Positions 33,342 through 43,950 of a stretch of DNA of 64,000 bases are shown one piece after another. Every line of letters starts with the position of its first letter. Within the stretch, counting starts at the first letter, position 1. The stretch covers positions 140,739,545 to 140,803,544 of the forward strand of contig NC_030680.2 of assembly GCF_000004195.4 (NCBI RefSeq), given 5' to 3'. The notes beneath the pieces were generated by a model, which had not been told where the DNA came from, did no database searches, and saw nothing but the letters and a program-made list of their open reading frames with translations. The stretch is from Xenopus tropicalis (taxonomy: Eukaryota > Chordata > Amphibia > Anura > Pipidae). The position numbers and the translations under genes were made by a program.

Positions 33342-33434
33342 GCTCTTCAGGCTGCCCGGCAGATATTAATAAACCAGCAACCACTTAGCGGAATAAAGAC
33401 CCACAAGAGGAATGACAAACAACCATCTCTCCAG
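33342..33434 (+). CDS. Internal coding exon of a FOXP-subfamily forkhead transcription factor (paralogue unresolved)
   Basis: A 93-bp exon (31 codons, phase 0 at both ends) is bounded by a pyrimidine-rich acceptor (TTTGTCTGATTGCAG) and a donor (CCAG|GTACGG). It encodes ALQAARQ at the start and KRNDKQPSLQ at the end. From family knowledge, this is the segment after the N-terminal 'ELLHLQQQQ' and before 'VPVSVAMM' in FOXP proteins, N-terminal to the glutamine-rich, zinc-finger/leucine-zipper and forkhead parts; the exon boundaries also match. FOXP proteins are nuclear dimeric repressors of development. KRNDKQP is FOXP1-like and ALQAARQ is FOXP2-like, but the middle (ILINQQPLSGIKTH) departs from both (usually LLLQQQ..SGLKSPK). 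It could therefore be a diverged FOXP1, FOXP4 or FOXP3-type gene. The DNA-binding domain is not in this window. Family call strong; paralogue uncertain. Confidence 0.85.
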
Positions 33435-33618
33435 GTACGGAGTCTTTCTTTGCTCTTGTCTTTAAGGTGTGTGTATTGTAAGGTTACAACTCCCAGGATC
33501 CCCTGCTGCCTAAACCGGCACAGGGCATTATGGGGGTGCACTTGTCTTGCTTGTGAGATTGAATATTTACACTTGATATGCACAGTACATCTAATACTAA
33601 AATACTTTCAAGATATGA

Positions 33619-34164
33619 TTAAAGGGGAATTTCACCCAAACACAACTTTAGCTTGTTGAAAAGTAAAAATAATTTCAAGCAACTTTGCAATATACATCAG
33701 TTAACAAATAAGGTTCGAAACAGTTCCCTAAGCCCCGCCCCCTGTTCCCCTGCTGATTGGCTGACTACTTTGTGACTCAAATAAATGTAACAGTAGTCGC
33801 CTGTCCTCAGCCTGCCTTCAGCCTGCACCCTCCCAATCCCACAATCCCCTGCACACGTGATGTCAATAAGGAAAGGAACATCCCAGTGCAATGCATTGTG
33901 GGTTATGTAGTTCCTGCATGCTGTCTGTAAGCTGTGGAGAAGTTGTTACAATTTGTAACACCAATGTTTTAGTCCCTCCTCCCCTGCCAGGATTTTAAAT
34001 AATGCAGAAAGAGTAGAACTGTTTTGCAGCTGGATTTCAGCATATAAAATGGTATTTATTCCTACTTTTAAAGGAACAGATTACAGGGATAGGGATATTA
34101 GGGGTTTCTTTGTTGTGTGGGGCTCTTTAACAAATTTCGGTTTAGAAGCCAGAGTTCCCCTTTA
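33619..34164. mobile_element. T2/Kolobok-type MITE downstream of the FOXP exon
   Basis: TTAAAGGGGAATTTCACCC at the left and GAGTTCCCCTTTA at the right. The interior (CAGTTCCCTAAGCCCCGCC, CAGTAGTCGCCTGTCCTCAG, ATGCATTGTGGGTTATGTAG, CCAGGATTTTAAATAATGCA) is shared with 43041-43573. The right TTAA reads TTTA and overlaps the TTA flank of the next MITE. Confidence 0.8.
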
Positions 34165-34496
34165 GGCTGATATCCCACAGAGCGAGTTAGTCGCCCGTGA
34201 TAGATCTCTGCTACCGTGGGTGACCAAACACTCCAAGCGATATGTAGGCCTTTCCACTGGTGGCTCCTATTGTTGACGGTGGAAAGGCCTACATATCGCT
34301 TGGGCTTTCTGAAGTCATGTGAAGTTTCCTCCTCTGGGCAACTTTGTGTTACTTCAAAAAGCCAAAGTGATGCGTAGGCCTTTCCACCGGTGACTCCTGC
34401 TGGTGCCAGGGGAAAGGCACTTCGGAGTGGTTAGTCGCCCACAGTAGCAGAGATCTATCCTGGGTGACTCAGTTGCTCCGTGCGCCATCAGCCTTA
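34162..34496. mobile_element. Harbinger-like MITE ('ggctgat...atcagcc')
   Basis: TTA|GGCTGATATCCCACAGAGCG and CGTGCGCCATCAGCC|TTA. The inside has repeated TAGGCCTTTCCAC and its complement around 34250-34385 and TTAGTCGCCC at both sides. TTA flanks are perfect. It sits at the right terminus of a T2 element. Confidence 0.8.
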
Positions 34497-34499
34497 AGT

Positions 34500-36020
34500 G
34501 ACTAGTGCATTTGACACATGATATAATCATATCTTAAGTATTTTAGGATTAGTATAAAATGTAATGAAATGGGTTTTTATTTGTGGCTTTACACATACTG
34601 AGTGACCTTATGGAGGTATCTTGTAATGATGCCTTTGCTTGGTTTGGTTCATCCATGGAGTATCATACTGGTATTGTGTTTGGCGCCCCTCGTGGGGCTG
34701 AGGACAGTGCTTGGGGAGGTCTGTGTATCAGTTGTTTATACTTGGCTCCGTGTAGGGCCACAGCATTGTTGAGTTACTGTTCATTTTCCATGCTGTGTTT
34801 GGGTCTGTTGGTACATCAGTTGCCTAAGAAAGGGGGTCAGTTGGAAATATATATTCCAAGCTCCAAGCCGTGCCCTCAGCATGCCTTTGCTGGCCATTGG
34901 CGTTTCTACCTATGGAAGTGATATATTGTTACCCTCAGGCGGTACAATACGCCAGTACAGCTTTCTGTCTCCTCTCTGTATTTTTGTTTTAAAACAAAAT
35001 ATTGTTCCACGCAGTCGGTATCTGGTTATTGAGAATGGCAGGAATGCACAGTTGTGTAACCCGCTAACATATTGTATAACAGCAAGGAGGGCAGCATCCA
35101 CTGCCGAGCTGGAAATACAAACCGCAGGGGAGGCAGAAGAGTGTGAAGCTGCCCATACACGCACAGACATTGTCCTTAGATACGAGAGTTTTGTGCAATT
35201 TTTGGGGCACTCGTTCTGGGATACCGGTCGATTCAGAGGCGGGGAAGCTTTAGAAGGTTGCAGTTTGTCTGGGTAAAGCAAAATGGTTCAATCTGATTAG
35301 AATAACAGAGGCAAAGGGGGATGTTACTGTCTCCCAACTGGCACCTGTATGTGCCGACCCAGCCTCCCTACGAATGAAACACATCCTGTTGCTTATCCCA
35401 TTATATCTCCATGAATGGGCACCCCAGTTCTGCTGCCACAGTACACCCCTCATTTTCTGTGCCGTTCCGTTACTCACACACACACAATAAAGCAGCGCAG
35501 ACTGCGATTTATTATGTTCTGAACATGATATAGTTGGCACCAATTGTATGAAAGTGACTTCCTGGAAATGCACTGTAGGGCCCCCAAGGGCCACAAACAC
35601 AATACATACGCAGATTTTATCCTTATCCGACCGAACTTTTCTAACCTTTCTGATCGATTAAATGACCAATCACCATGGTACGAAAATGATCAGGACGATA
35701 AGCCGGCCATACATGTACTAATAAAATTGTAGGAAACTTAAGTGGCCTCCATGTCTGCCCGTTTGACTTCACGTTCCTTCCTTCAAGCGCCTGTCCTTCC
35801 AGTTGGCAGTTGCTGGCAGGAAGGCAAGTGGCCAGTCATGGTGGCCGCCAGGTGGGAGAAGGAGAGGTGGCCTTATGCCCTGGGCCCTATGTTTGATATT
35901 TGACTTTCATTCTCCTTTAATCCTCTGTAGTTACATGGGCGACTTTTTTGGACTAAGACCCTTTGTCCGGATATCACCTTAGATTCTAGGGCAGGCAAAG
36001 CTTATATACAGCAAGTCTCA
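34500..36020. other. No gene recognised
   Basis: Unique sequence; pieces at 35145-35240 (CTGCCCATACACGCACAGAC) and 35690-35715 (GCCGGCCATACATGTACTAA) may be remnants of a 'ggccatacacg' MITE. Open frames of 112-131 codons (+) show no domain. Confidence 0.35.
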
Positions 36021-36026
36021 GAATCC

Positions 36027-36044
36027 TATCTCTATCTATCTATC

Positions 36045-36078
<34 letters not shown>

Positions 36079-36146
36079 TTATCTATCTATCTGTCTGTCA
36101 TCTATCATCTATTCACCAGTCATCTATCTATCTATCTATTCACCAG

Positions 36147-36215
<69 letters not shown>

Positions 36216-36268
36216 ATCTATCTATCTATCTATCCACCAGTCCATCTATCTGTCTGTCTATTCACTAG

Positions 36269-36300
<32 letters not shown>

Positions 36301-36672
36301 CCAGTCTGTCTACCAGTCTGTCTATCATCTATCTGTCTGTCTATTCACTAGTCTATCTATGTATCTATCTATCTATTCACCAGTCTGTCTATCTATCTAT
36401 CTATGTATCTATCTATCTATTCACCAGTCTGTCTATCTATCTATCTATGTATCTATCTATTCACCAGTTTGTCTGTCTATCATCTATCTATCTGTCTGTC
36501 TATTCACTAGTCTATCTATCTATCTATCTACCAGTCTGTCTACCAGTCTGTCTATCATCTATCTATCTGTCTGTCTATTCACTAGTCTATCTATCTATGT
36601 ATCTATCTATCTATGTATCTATCTATTCACCAGTTTGTCTGTCTGTCTATCATCTATCTGTCTATTCACTAG

Positions 36673-36722
<50 letters not shown>

Positions 36723-36725
36723 ATA
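36027..36725. repeat. Compound TATC (GATA) microsatellite, about 700 bp
   Basis: Long runs of CTAT are interrupted by CTGTCTGT, TTCACCAGTC and TTCACTAGTC modules that themselves recur about every 55-110 bp, so it is a microsatellite with a higher-order tandem structure. Open frames through it (ISIYLSVCL repeats) are not genes. Confidence 0.95.
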
Positions 36726-36729
36726 GATA

Positions 36730-37630
36730 ACAGTGGATAACTTTTCCTACCCCCGAGCCCCCCATTTAGTTGTGCTGCATCTCGGAAGCCCACGGAGCTG
36801 ACTTGCATCTGTAGAAGGCCGCCATGCAAATTCCCACTTCTAAAAATATTTCATTTGCTCATCCCGATGCCGTTTAATAGCCATTCACCAGGGACGCTCC
36901 TAACGAAGGGATTTCTTCCGCAGAACGGGGCCCCCGGTGTCAGATCCCTAAAATGGCTCCTTTGTTGTGCAGGCGCCTGCGGAATAACTGGAGAGGATGA
37001 AATATCGGCGCGCTGACCTTTCGGCTGTGAGCTGATTTGTCAGGATTCAAACAAGTTGAAAGGATCAGCCTAAACGGTTTGCGTTGTCAGACTGGGAATT
37101 GTGCCGCCGGGGTTAGCCCAGGAGGGCCACATTGCACATTCCGTAACAGCGCCAATTGTTGGTACATATTAAAGTGCCGGAGCATCTCCTGCCGTCAGAG
37201 ACGCAATTAAAATTCTAATTTATTAATGTATACGGAGCGCTCGCCCAGTCTGTCACTCACGGATTCAAATGACTGCCCATTCTTTTCTCATCTCTCCTGC
37301 AGTTTTTGACCACAAAAAAATATAAATGGGGGGGGGGGGGGATCCTCTTGGAAATAACAGCTTGTGAGTGCGGCGCTACAGCCACAATGTACTATTCAGA
37401 GACAGCGAGTAGCGCATTAGTCGTACCGGCACAACGCCACTGCCGCCGCTGCTGCCATTCTTACTGATCTCTTTGTGACGCCGCATCCAGCCATTCTAAT
37501 ATTCAATCCTTCCGGCTCCAATACATTCACCGTTTATTGTGGGTAATTGATTTAAAAAAAGAATCAAACTGACAACAATGTGTTAACTTAAAGGGAAAGT
37601 TAACTCAGAGTGTTTTTTTGCCCAGTGATG
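36730..37630. other. Unique block, candidate conserved non-coding element
   Basis: TAGCCATTCACCAGGGACGC, GGAATAACTGGAGAGGATGA, AGACGCAATTAAAATTCTAA and TTATTAATGTATACGGAGCG occur in repeat-free DNA; a poly-G run is at 37328-37341. Confidence 0.4.
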
Positions 37631-37635
37631 GAGTG

Positions 37636-37944
37636 TTAAGGTGGCCATACACAGGCAGATTACAGCTGCCAATTGGAGTACTTCAGCAGCTTGTATGCCC
37701 GTTTATAGGCACCCCCCATGGGCTTAAATTGGCCAAATATCGATTGGGCAGGTTTGATTTTCCATCAGATTGGGGAGCGCATCGGCTTGTTGATACGGTC
37801 CTTGGTCCAATGGTGCCTAAGCCTGTCGTTGTAATTTGATTGTTTGGCTCTAGGGCCAAACAACGTAATTAGCCCAATATCGCTAACCTTAGGTGGCCAT
37901 ATTGGGAGAAGATCCATGGATCGCAACTTGTATGGCCACATTAA
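37636..37944 (+). mobile_element. 'ggccatacacg' MITE, full length
   Basis: TTAAGGTGGCCATACACAGG at the left and TATGGCCACATTAA at the right, TTAA on both sides, with an internal TTGGCTCTAGGGCCAAACAA palindrome. A Harbinger-like MITE begins 5 bp after its right end. Confidence 0.85.
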
Positions 37945-37948
37945 AGAC

Positions 37949-38141
37949 TTAGGATGAAGACACATGGGGCTACTAGTAGCAGCTACTTGTCACAGCTACA
38001 GAAATGCTGATCCTTTACTGATAATTGTCTGTGTGTTTAGCAGAGGCAATTCTCAGTATTGTCTGTGGCAGGGGATTTTCTGGCATTTAGTAGCCAAGAC
38101 AAGTAGCTGCTACTAAGTAGCTCCTTGTGTCTTCACCCTAA
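37949..38141. mobile_element. Harbinger-like MITE ('ggatgaagacacatggggctac')
   Basis: TTA|GGATGAAGACACATGGGGC ... CTTGTGTCTTCACCC|TAA, same family as 49751 and 60661. Includes GCAGAGGCAATTCTCAGTAT. Confidence 0.8.
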
Positions 38142-38315
38142 GTCTGTATCACTATAGATATCCAGTGTAAGTTTGAGCAACTTCAGGGCATTCAGACAGG
38201 GCAGTAAGGTGCTCTAGAAAGAGTTGCCGGGCCCCCAGTTGCAGTTATATGGGAGATGCTCAGTTGTCTGGGCTATAAGATTTGGGCAGCCATACTGTAA
38301 TGGGGCTTCAGGAGA

Positions 38316-38990
38316 GAGAGTGCAGGTCTGTGAGTGAGCGAGAGTGCAGGTCTGTGAGTGAGCGAGAGTGCAGGTCTGTGAGTGAGCGAGAGTGCAGGTC
38401 TGTGAGTGAGCGAGAGTGCAGGTCTGTGAGTGAACGCAACTCTGTGAGTGAGCGAGAGTGAGTGCAACTCTGTGAGTGAGCGAGAGTGAGTGCAGGTCTG
38501 TGAGTGAGCGAGAGTGCAGGTCTGTGAGTGAGCGAGAGTGCAGGTCTGTGAGTGAGCGAGAGTGCAGGTCTGTGAGTGAGCGAGAGTGCAGGTCTGTGAG
38601 TGAGCGAGAGTGCAGGTCTGTGAGTGAGCGCAACTCTGTGAGTGAGCGAGAGTGAGCGCAACTCTGTGAGTGAGCGAGAGTGAGCGCAACTCTGTGAGGG
38701 AGCGAGAGTGAGCGCAACTCTGTGAGGGAGCGAGAGTGAGTGCAACTCTGAGTGAGCGAGTGAGAGTGCAACTCTGTGAGTGAGCGAGTGAGAGTGCAAC
38801 TCTGTGAGTGAGCGAGTGAGAGTGCAACTCTGTGAGTGAGCGAGTGAGAGTGCAACCCTGTGAGTGAGCGAGTGAGAGTGCAACTCTGTGAGTGAGCGAG
38901 TGAGAGTGCAACCCTGTGAGTGAGCGAGTGAGAGTGCAACTCTGTGAGTGAGCGAGTGAGAGTGCAACTCTGTGAGTGTGAGTGCAAGTC
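38316..38990. repeat. 24/28-bp minisatellite (GTGAGTGAGCGAGAGTGCA)
   Basis: About 670 bp of GTGAGTGAGCGAGAGTGC joined by either AGGTCT (24-bp unit) or AACTCT (28-bp unit). Blocks of one unit type alternate with blocks of the other. The minus strand is open in all three frames for more than 200 codons, encoding HSRSLTDL-like or ALSLTHRP-like repeats. This is a property of the repeat, not evidence of a protein. Confidence 0.9.
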
Positions 38991-39689
38991 AGTGCTGGAA
39001 TTGACCCCTCTGTGACCCGGTAGTGACCCGCTGACTGGGAGCCCATTGTTCAGTCCCATGAAAGCTCCGGTGGTGAAATCTCTCTAAACAAAACAGAAAG
39101 AAATGCTTCCCCCCTGGGCGTGTTTGTGCTCCGGCTCCCCCCGGGGGGAATGGGCCGGTCCTGTGATATGTACAGAGGCGCTTGTCATGGAAGTGAAGGG
39201 GAGAGAAGTTACAGGATGTTTGGGGGGGGGGGGGGTACTATAATGGTACTTACAATGAAGCATTTAGGTATAGGGACAGTAGCCAGGGTGCCAGAATGCA
39301 TTATGGGAACTGTAGTATGAAAACACTTTTATTCTTTACCATGATGTAGTTCAGCTAAAGGCTGAACTACATCATCCAGCATCCTGGGCAGACTAGAGGA
39401 ACACTGTCATTGGCATTTATGGCCTCCACACATTATATTACTATTATTATTATCCTTTATATGTTATGTTCAGCATTAACTTAGAGTTTAATCATCATTC
39501 ACATGCAGTCCCTGCGCCTGCGGAGCTTACATTCTAAGTGTGGGAAATAAGCTGTACCCTGGTGAACATATAAACTAGTATTGGGTCTGCTGGCCTAAAA
39601 CCCACAGGCATATCTATGTATTATGGCTGACAAATGACTCTGCTAGTGGGATGTGGGTGGGAGTAACTCTTCCAAAGCTCTTCCTGAGA

Positions 39690-40790
39690 GGGTGGGTTAG
39701 GGTTGGGTATGGGTTTCTAAATCATGGTGGGTAGAGCTGGGAGTAGGTGGGTTAGGGTTGGGTATGGGTTCCCAAATCATGGTGGGTTAGGGTTGGGTAT
39801 GGGTTTCTAAATCATGGCGGGTAGGACTGGTAGTGGGTGGGTTAGGGTTGGCTATGGGTTTCTAAATCATGGCGGGTAGGGCTGGTAGTGGGTGGGTTAG
39901 GGTTGGGTATGGGTTTCTAAATCATAGTGGGTAGGGCTGGGAGTAGGTGGTTAGGGTTGGCTATGGGTTTCTAAATCATAGTGGGTAGGGCTGGGAGTAG
40001 GTGGTTAGGGTTGGGTATGGGTTTCTAAATCATGGCGGGTAGGGCTGGTAGTGGGTGGGTTAGGGTTGGCTATGGGTTTCTAAATCATAGTGGGAAGGGC
40101 TTGGGAGTAGGTGGTTAGGGTTGGGTATGGGTTTCTAAATCATGGCGGGTAGGGCTGGTAGTGGGTGGGTTAGGGTTGGCTATGGGTTTCTAAATCATAG
40201 TGGGTAGAGCTGGGAGTAGGTGGTTAGGGTTGGGTATGGGTTCCCAAATCATGGTGGGTTAGGGCTGGGTATGGGTTTCTAAATCATGGTGGGTTAGGGC
40301 TGGGTATGGGTTTCTAAATTATGGTGGGTTAGGGTTGGGTATGGGTTTCTAAATCATGGCAGGTAGGGCTGGGAGTGGGTGGGTTAGGGTTGGGTATGGG
40401 TTTCTAAATCATGGCAGGTAGGGCTCGGAGTGGGTGGGTTAGGGTTGGGTATGGGTTTCTAAATCATGGCGGGTAGGGCTGGGAGTGGGTGGGTTAGGGT
40501 TGGGTATGGGTTTCTAAATCATGGCAGGTAGGGCTCGGAGTGGGTGGGTTAGGGTTGGGTATGGGTTTCTAAATCATGGCGGGTAGGGCTGGGAGTGGGT
40601 GGGTTAGGGTTGGGTATGGGTTTCTAAATCATGGCGGGTAGGGCTGGGAGTGGGTGGGTTAGGGTTGGGTATGGGTTTCTAAATCATGGTGGGTAGGGCT
40701 GGGAGTGGGTGGGTTAGGGTTGGGTATGGGTTTCTAAATCATGGTGGGTAGGGCTGGGAGTGGGTGGGTTAGGGTTGGGTAAGAGCTAAA
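39690..40790. repeat. About 56-bp G-rich minisatellite with telomere-like GGGTTAGGG
   Basis: About twenty units of GGGTTAGGGTTGGGTATGGG then TTTCTAAATCATGGCGGGTA then GGGCTGGGAGTGGGTG. Each unit has several G3-G4 runs on the + strand, so G-quadruplex formation is plausible. The reverse complement of the array at 51.66 kb shares GGGAGTGGGTGGGTTAGGG, so the two are related. Confidence 0.9.
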
Positions 40791-42260
40791 AATTTGTGAC
40801 CTGTGCATCACCAATACCAACCCCCTGCAGAGAGGGAGCTTGGCACAATTCAGCACTGGACCCCAGGGCTACCATGCAGCAATGCTAACCAGTAACTTTG
40901 TACGTGGGTATCATGGGATTCTGGGAATTGTAGTATATCAACAGCTTAGGGAGATATATATAATGAAGTGTCTACCAGCGAACCTACAGGTGTTCTTGAA
41001 TAGAAATATCACCCCCTAGCGGTAGGGTGAAAGCACTAATAGAAATATAAAGGCTTTATTGCCCATGATACAGTGCCATGGAGTTATGTGCCATGCTGCC
41101 GGTTCCCTAACCCCCCCAGGCCCCCCGTGTATCACCCCCCCCCCCCCGGCAGTATCGCAGCCCGGCGTGGCCCTTGGCTCTCTCAGGCAATACGAGGGGA
41201 AGTTTCAAGGCCAAACGCCTGTTGTAGATAATAGATCACAGATAATGTTATGATTAGCGCGGAATAAAATTAAAACAAAGGAAGGCGCCTCGGCCGGTCA
41301 GATCCGTGTAAATTGATAACAGAGTGACACATGTAATTAACAGTGTTCCTGCCATTTTGCCGCGCGCCTTACACCTTGAATGTTCAGAAAGAAAGTGACT
41401 CCCACCTCGCTAATTACCATTATCACGGCAGTGCGAGGGTTTGAGTCATTAGTTCCTTGTGCATTTAATTAGAGGAAGGCTGAAATTGGATTTAACTTAT
41501 TACTTTTTCATGGATCACTTTCTTGTCATCACATCAAATTGGATTGCAGCCCCAGGTAACTAATTATAAGAACCACAGGATCAGTAGGAAAGAAAGAGAG
41601 CGAGAAAAAAAAAAAAAATCAGAACGGAGGTAATTAGAAAGGAGAAGCCGGACCCTCCGCGCTCTGCATTAAGGAGTTAAAGGTATTCGCCGGCGCTTGG
41701 AATCCTGGGACTCGGCTGCCACCCATTGTGGCATCTATCATGTACAGCCGGGCTGGAGATGTGCAAGCTGTGTGGTTCCTCCATCAGCTGTTTTATATCC
41801 TGATTAAAGTTGTAAATGCGACATAGTGGCGTAGTGCCGCCGTACGCAGAGAGGGAACCCCGGAATGGGGGGCCTTTATTCCTCTGCCTTTGTGATCTAT
41901 AAGCCGCACCCTTGGTTGGTGGGACGATCCGGGCTTATAAATAAATCCATAAATAAACCGGTTATTGTATTGGATCTGACTTCCTTTCTGAATCACAATT
42001 ACAAAATGCTCGCTTTGTAGTTCAACGTAACAATTCCTCGTAAGGGACTTTATTTGTAAACAGCGTTGTTATGTTTATTCCCCTGAGTTACGGCCGGAGC
42101 GCTTTCACTTCAATTATCCCTTTTGTCCTGACTCTTTATAAACAATGTAACCGTTCCCCTTCAGGTCTATTAATCGGCCGACTTGCATCTGTGTGTCAGG
42201 AGTCGGAGCCAGCAGTGCAGAGACTATTCAGAGACACACAGACACTGCTGGAAGCTACAC
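40791..42260. other. Unique block, strong candidate conserved non-coding element
   Basis: About 41230-42000: ATTGATAACAGAGTGACACA, CGCTAATTACCATTATCACG, GTGCATTTAATTAGAGGAAG, TTTAACTTATTACTTTTTCA, GGTAACTAATTATAAGAACC. A dense cluster of TAATTA-type motifs without repeats is typical of developmental-gene CNEs. Confidence 0.45.
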
Positions 42261-42272
42261 TTACAAATATGA

Positions 42273-42372
42273 CTATGAAGATTTTCATTCATCCAGGTCA
42301 TGGTGTATGTAGTATAAATAAATCTACAGCAACAGTCCAGTTGCATTAGATTTATTTATACTAGATATACAT
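42273..42372. mobile_element. Penelope-like terminal fragment, inverted pair
   Basis: TGAAGATTTTCATTCATCCA then GGTCATGG, and a junction followed by ACAGTCCAGTTGCATTAGAT and TTATTTATACTAGATATAC. This is the same sequence as 29020-29085, but with its two parts in opposite orientation. Confidence 0.6.
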
Positions 42373-42422
42373 TTACAAATAACTTTGAAACAGTTGCAAA
42401 TATGAAATGATATTGACAAACT

Positions 42423-42625
42423 TAGATTGTAAGCTCTGTGGGGCAGGGACCTCCTTCCTACTGTGTCTCATACCACATGGCACTTACTCCCTGTGTATTT
42501 ATACTTATTTATTGTATTTATTATAACACTTGCCCTCCCTGTGTGTAATTGTGTATATTGTAAGATTGTACAGCGCTGCGTACCCTTGTGGCACTTTATA
42601 AATAAAGTTATACATACATACATAA
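42423..42625 (+). mobile_element. Second L2-type 3' tail subfamily
   Basis: TAGATTGTAAGCTCTGTGGG, CAGGGACCTCCTTCCTACTG, TGTACAGCGCTGCGTACCCT, GTGGCACTTTATAAATAAAG and a TACATACATACA tail. Similar plan to the other L2 tails but a distinct sequence and tail. Confidence 0.7.
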
Positions 42626-42892
42626 AAAAACTACTTAGAATTAGATTTTTCTTCATTAGGCAAAAAAGAGTTGGTTTTGGGGTTACTCTTCCTTCGAAAA
42701 CGTACGTATTCCCGCTTGTCGCTACTGAGCGTGTGTGAGTGCCTCTCAGCCAGGGGAACACTTACTGTATTTATTGTTTTTTAACTTGCTAAGTAGTCCT
42801 TGTAATGTCTCTTTAATAGCATTTATTTTAAGCACTAATCTGTGCCAGGGACTTTGTAGCTCTGTAAGTACTTCACCTCCAGTTATGGCACG

Positions 42893-43005
42893 GGCCCGGC
42901 CCGGACTGGCAATCTGTGGGTTCCAGCAAATGCCAGAGGGGCTGCTGTAAGGTGCCACAGACTATTTATTGGGCTGGGGGGGGGGGGGGCTGTTTGGGCC
43001 TCTGA
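42893..43005. mobile_element. hAT-like MITE ('cccggactggca'), 3' truncated
   Basis: CCCGGCCCGGACTGGCAATC, AAATGCCAGAGGGGCTGCTG, GGTGCCACAGACTATTTATT and a G run; the right half is missing. Confidence 0.7.
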
Positions 43006-43040
43006 ACATGAAATAGTTGGCACCAATCATACAAAAATGA

Positions 43041-43573
43041 CTCTTATTGTAGGCAATATACATCAATTAAAAAATATGCAGCCTTTTCATGATTAATAAT
43101 TTAATAATATAGTAACATTATTATTAATAATGTAATAATACAGTTCCCTAAGCTCCGCCCCCCTGTTCCCCTGCTGGTCTGGCTGACTACTTTGTGACTC
43201 AAATAAAATGTAACAGTAGTCGCCTGTCCTCAGCCTGCCTTCAGCCTGCCTCCTCCCAATCCCACAATTCCCTGCTGCACACGTGATGTCAATAAGGAAG
43301 AGCATCCCAGTGCAATGCATTGTGGGTTATGTAGTCCCTGCATGCTGTCTGTAAGCTGTGGAGAAGTTATTACAATTTGTAACATCAGTGTTTTAGTCCC
43401 TCCTCCCCTGCCAGGATTTCACATGATGCAGAAAGAGAACTCTTTTGCAGCTGGATTTCAACATATAAAAATGGTATTTATTCCTACTTAGATTACAGGG
43501 ATAGATATATTGGGGGTTTCTGTGTTGTGTGGGGCTCCTTAACAAATTTCGGAAGCCAGAGTTCCCCTTTAAA
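43041..43573. mobile_element. T2/Kolobok-type MITE, left end decayed
   Basis: Same interior as 33619-34164, about 90 percent alike by eye, ending GAGTTCCCCTTTAA at 43573. The left end is disrupted by AT-rich sequence near 43070-43140. Confidence 0.8.
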
Positions 43574-43950
43574 GGGAATATAAACCCCAAAATCAAAGTT
43601 TTTCTAATGAAAGAAAATCTCATTCTAAGCACCTTTTCAATTCATTCCTATTGTTCAGTGGTTTCAAGTTGCTAGTAAGTACAATTGCTGTTGAGAGCAG
43701 TGTCTGCCTGTCCCTTTCTATTCTCTGATTGACTCTTGAAACAATGTAGCGGAAGCCAGCTGATTCGTCCGCTGACTCCTGATTCGCTCGTCCCTGCACG
43801 GATGATCCGGTTACATTTGGGACTGTAGGAGAACAAAGGTGCACATTAAAGTGGGGGAATGACACAACGGGGAGGGAGTATTTACGTAGGCTTATGGGAT
43901 CTAATGAGAACCTTGATTTTTTTTTTTGCATGTTAAACTGATTTAGGGGT
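43570..43950. mobile_element. T2-type MITE sharing TTAA with the previous element
   Basis: TTAAAGGGAATATAAACCCC at 43570, internal GTTTCAAGTTGCTAGTAAGT and GAGAGCAGTGTCTGCCTGTC, with a decayed right end near TTTAGGGGTTTTTATAC (43950). The left TTAA is the right TTAA of the element before it. Confidence 0.7.

Noticed and set aside
34881..35281. 131-codon + and 123-codon minus frames over the same region
   Set aside because: Mutually overlapping, no domain, and MITE-like pieces inside.
36359..36740. [12 protein letters not shown] frames of 97-123 codons
   Set aside because: TATC microsatellite translation.
38214..39059. Three overlapping minus-strand frames of 219-281 codons (SLTELHSH repeats)
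   Set aside because: All three frames are open because the GTGAGTGAGCGAGAG minisatellite has no stop in any frame of that strand. Not a repeat protein.
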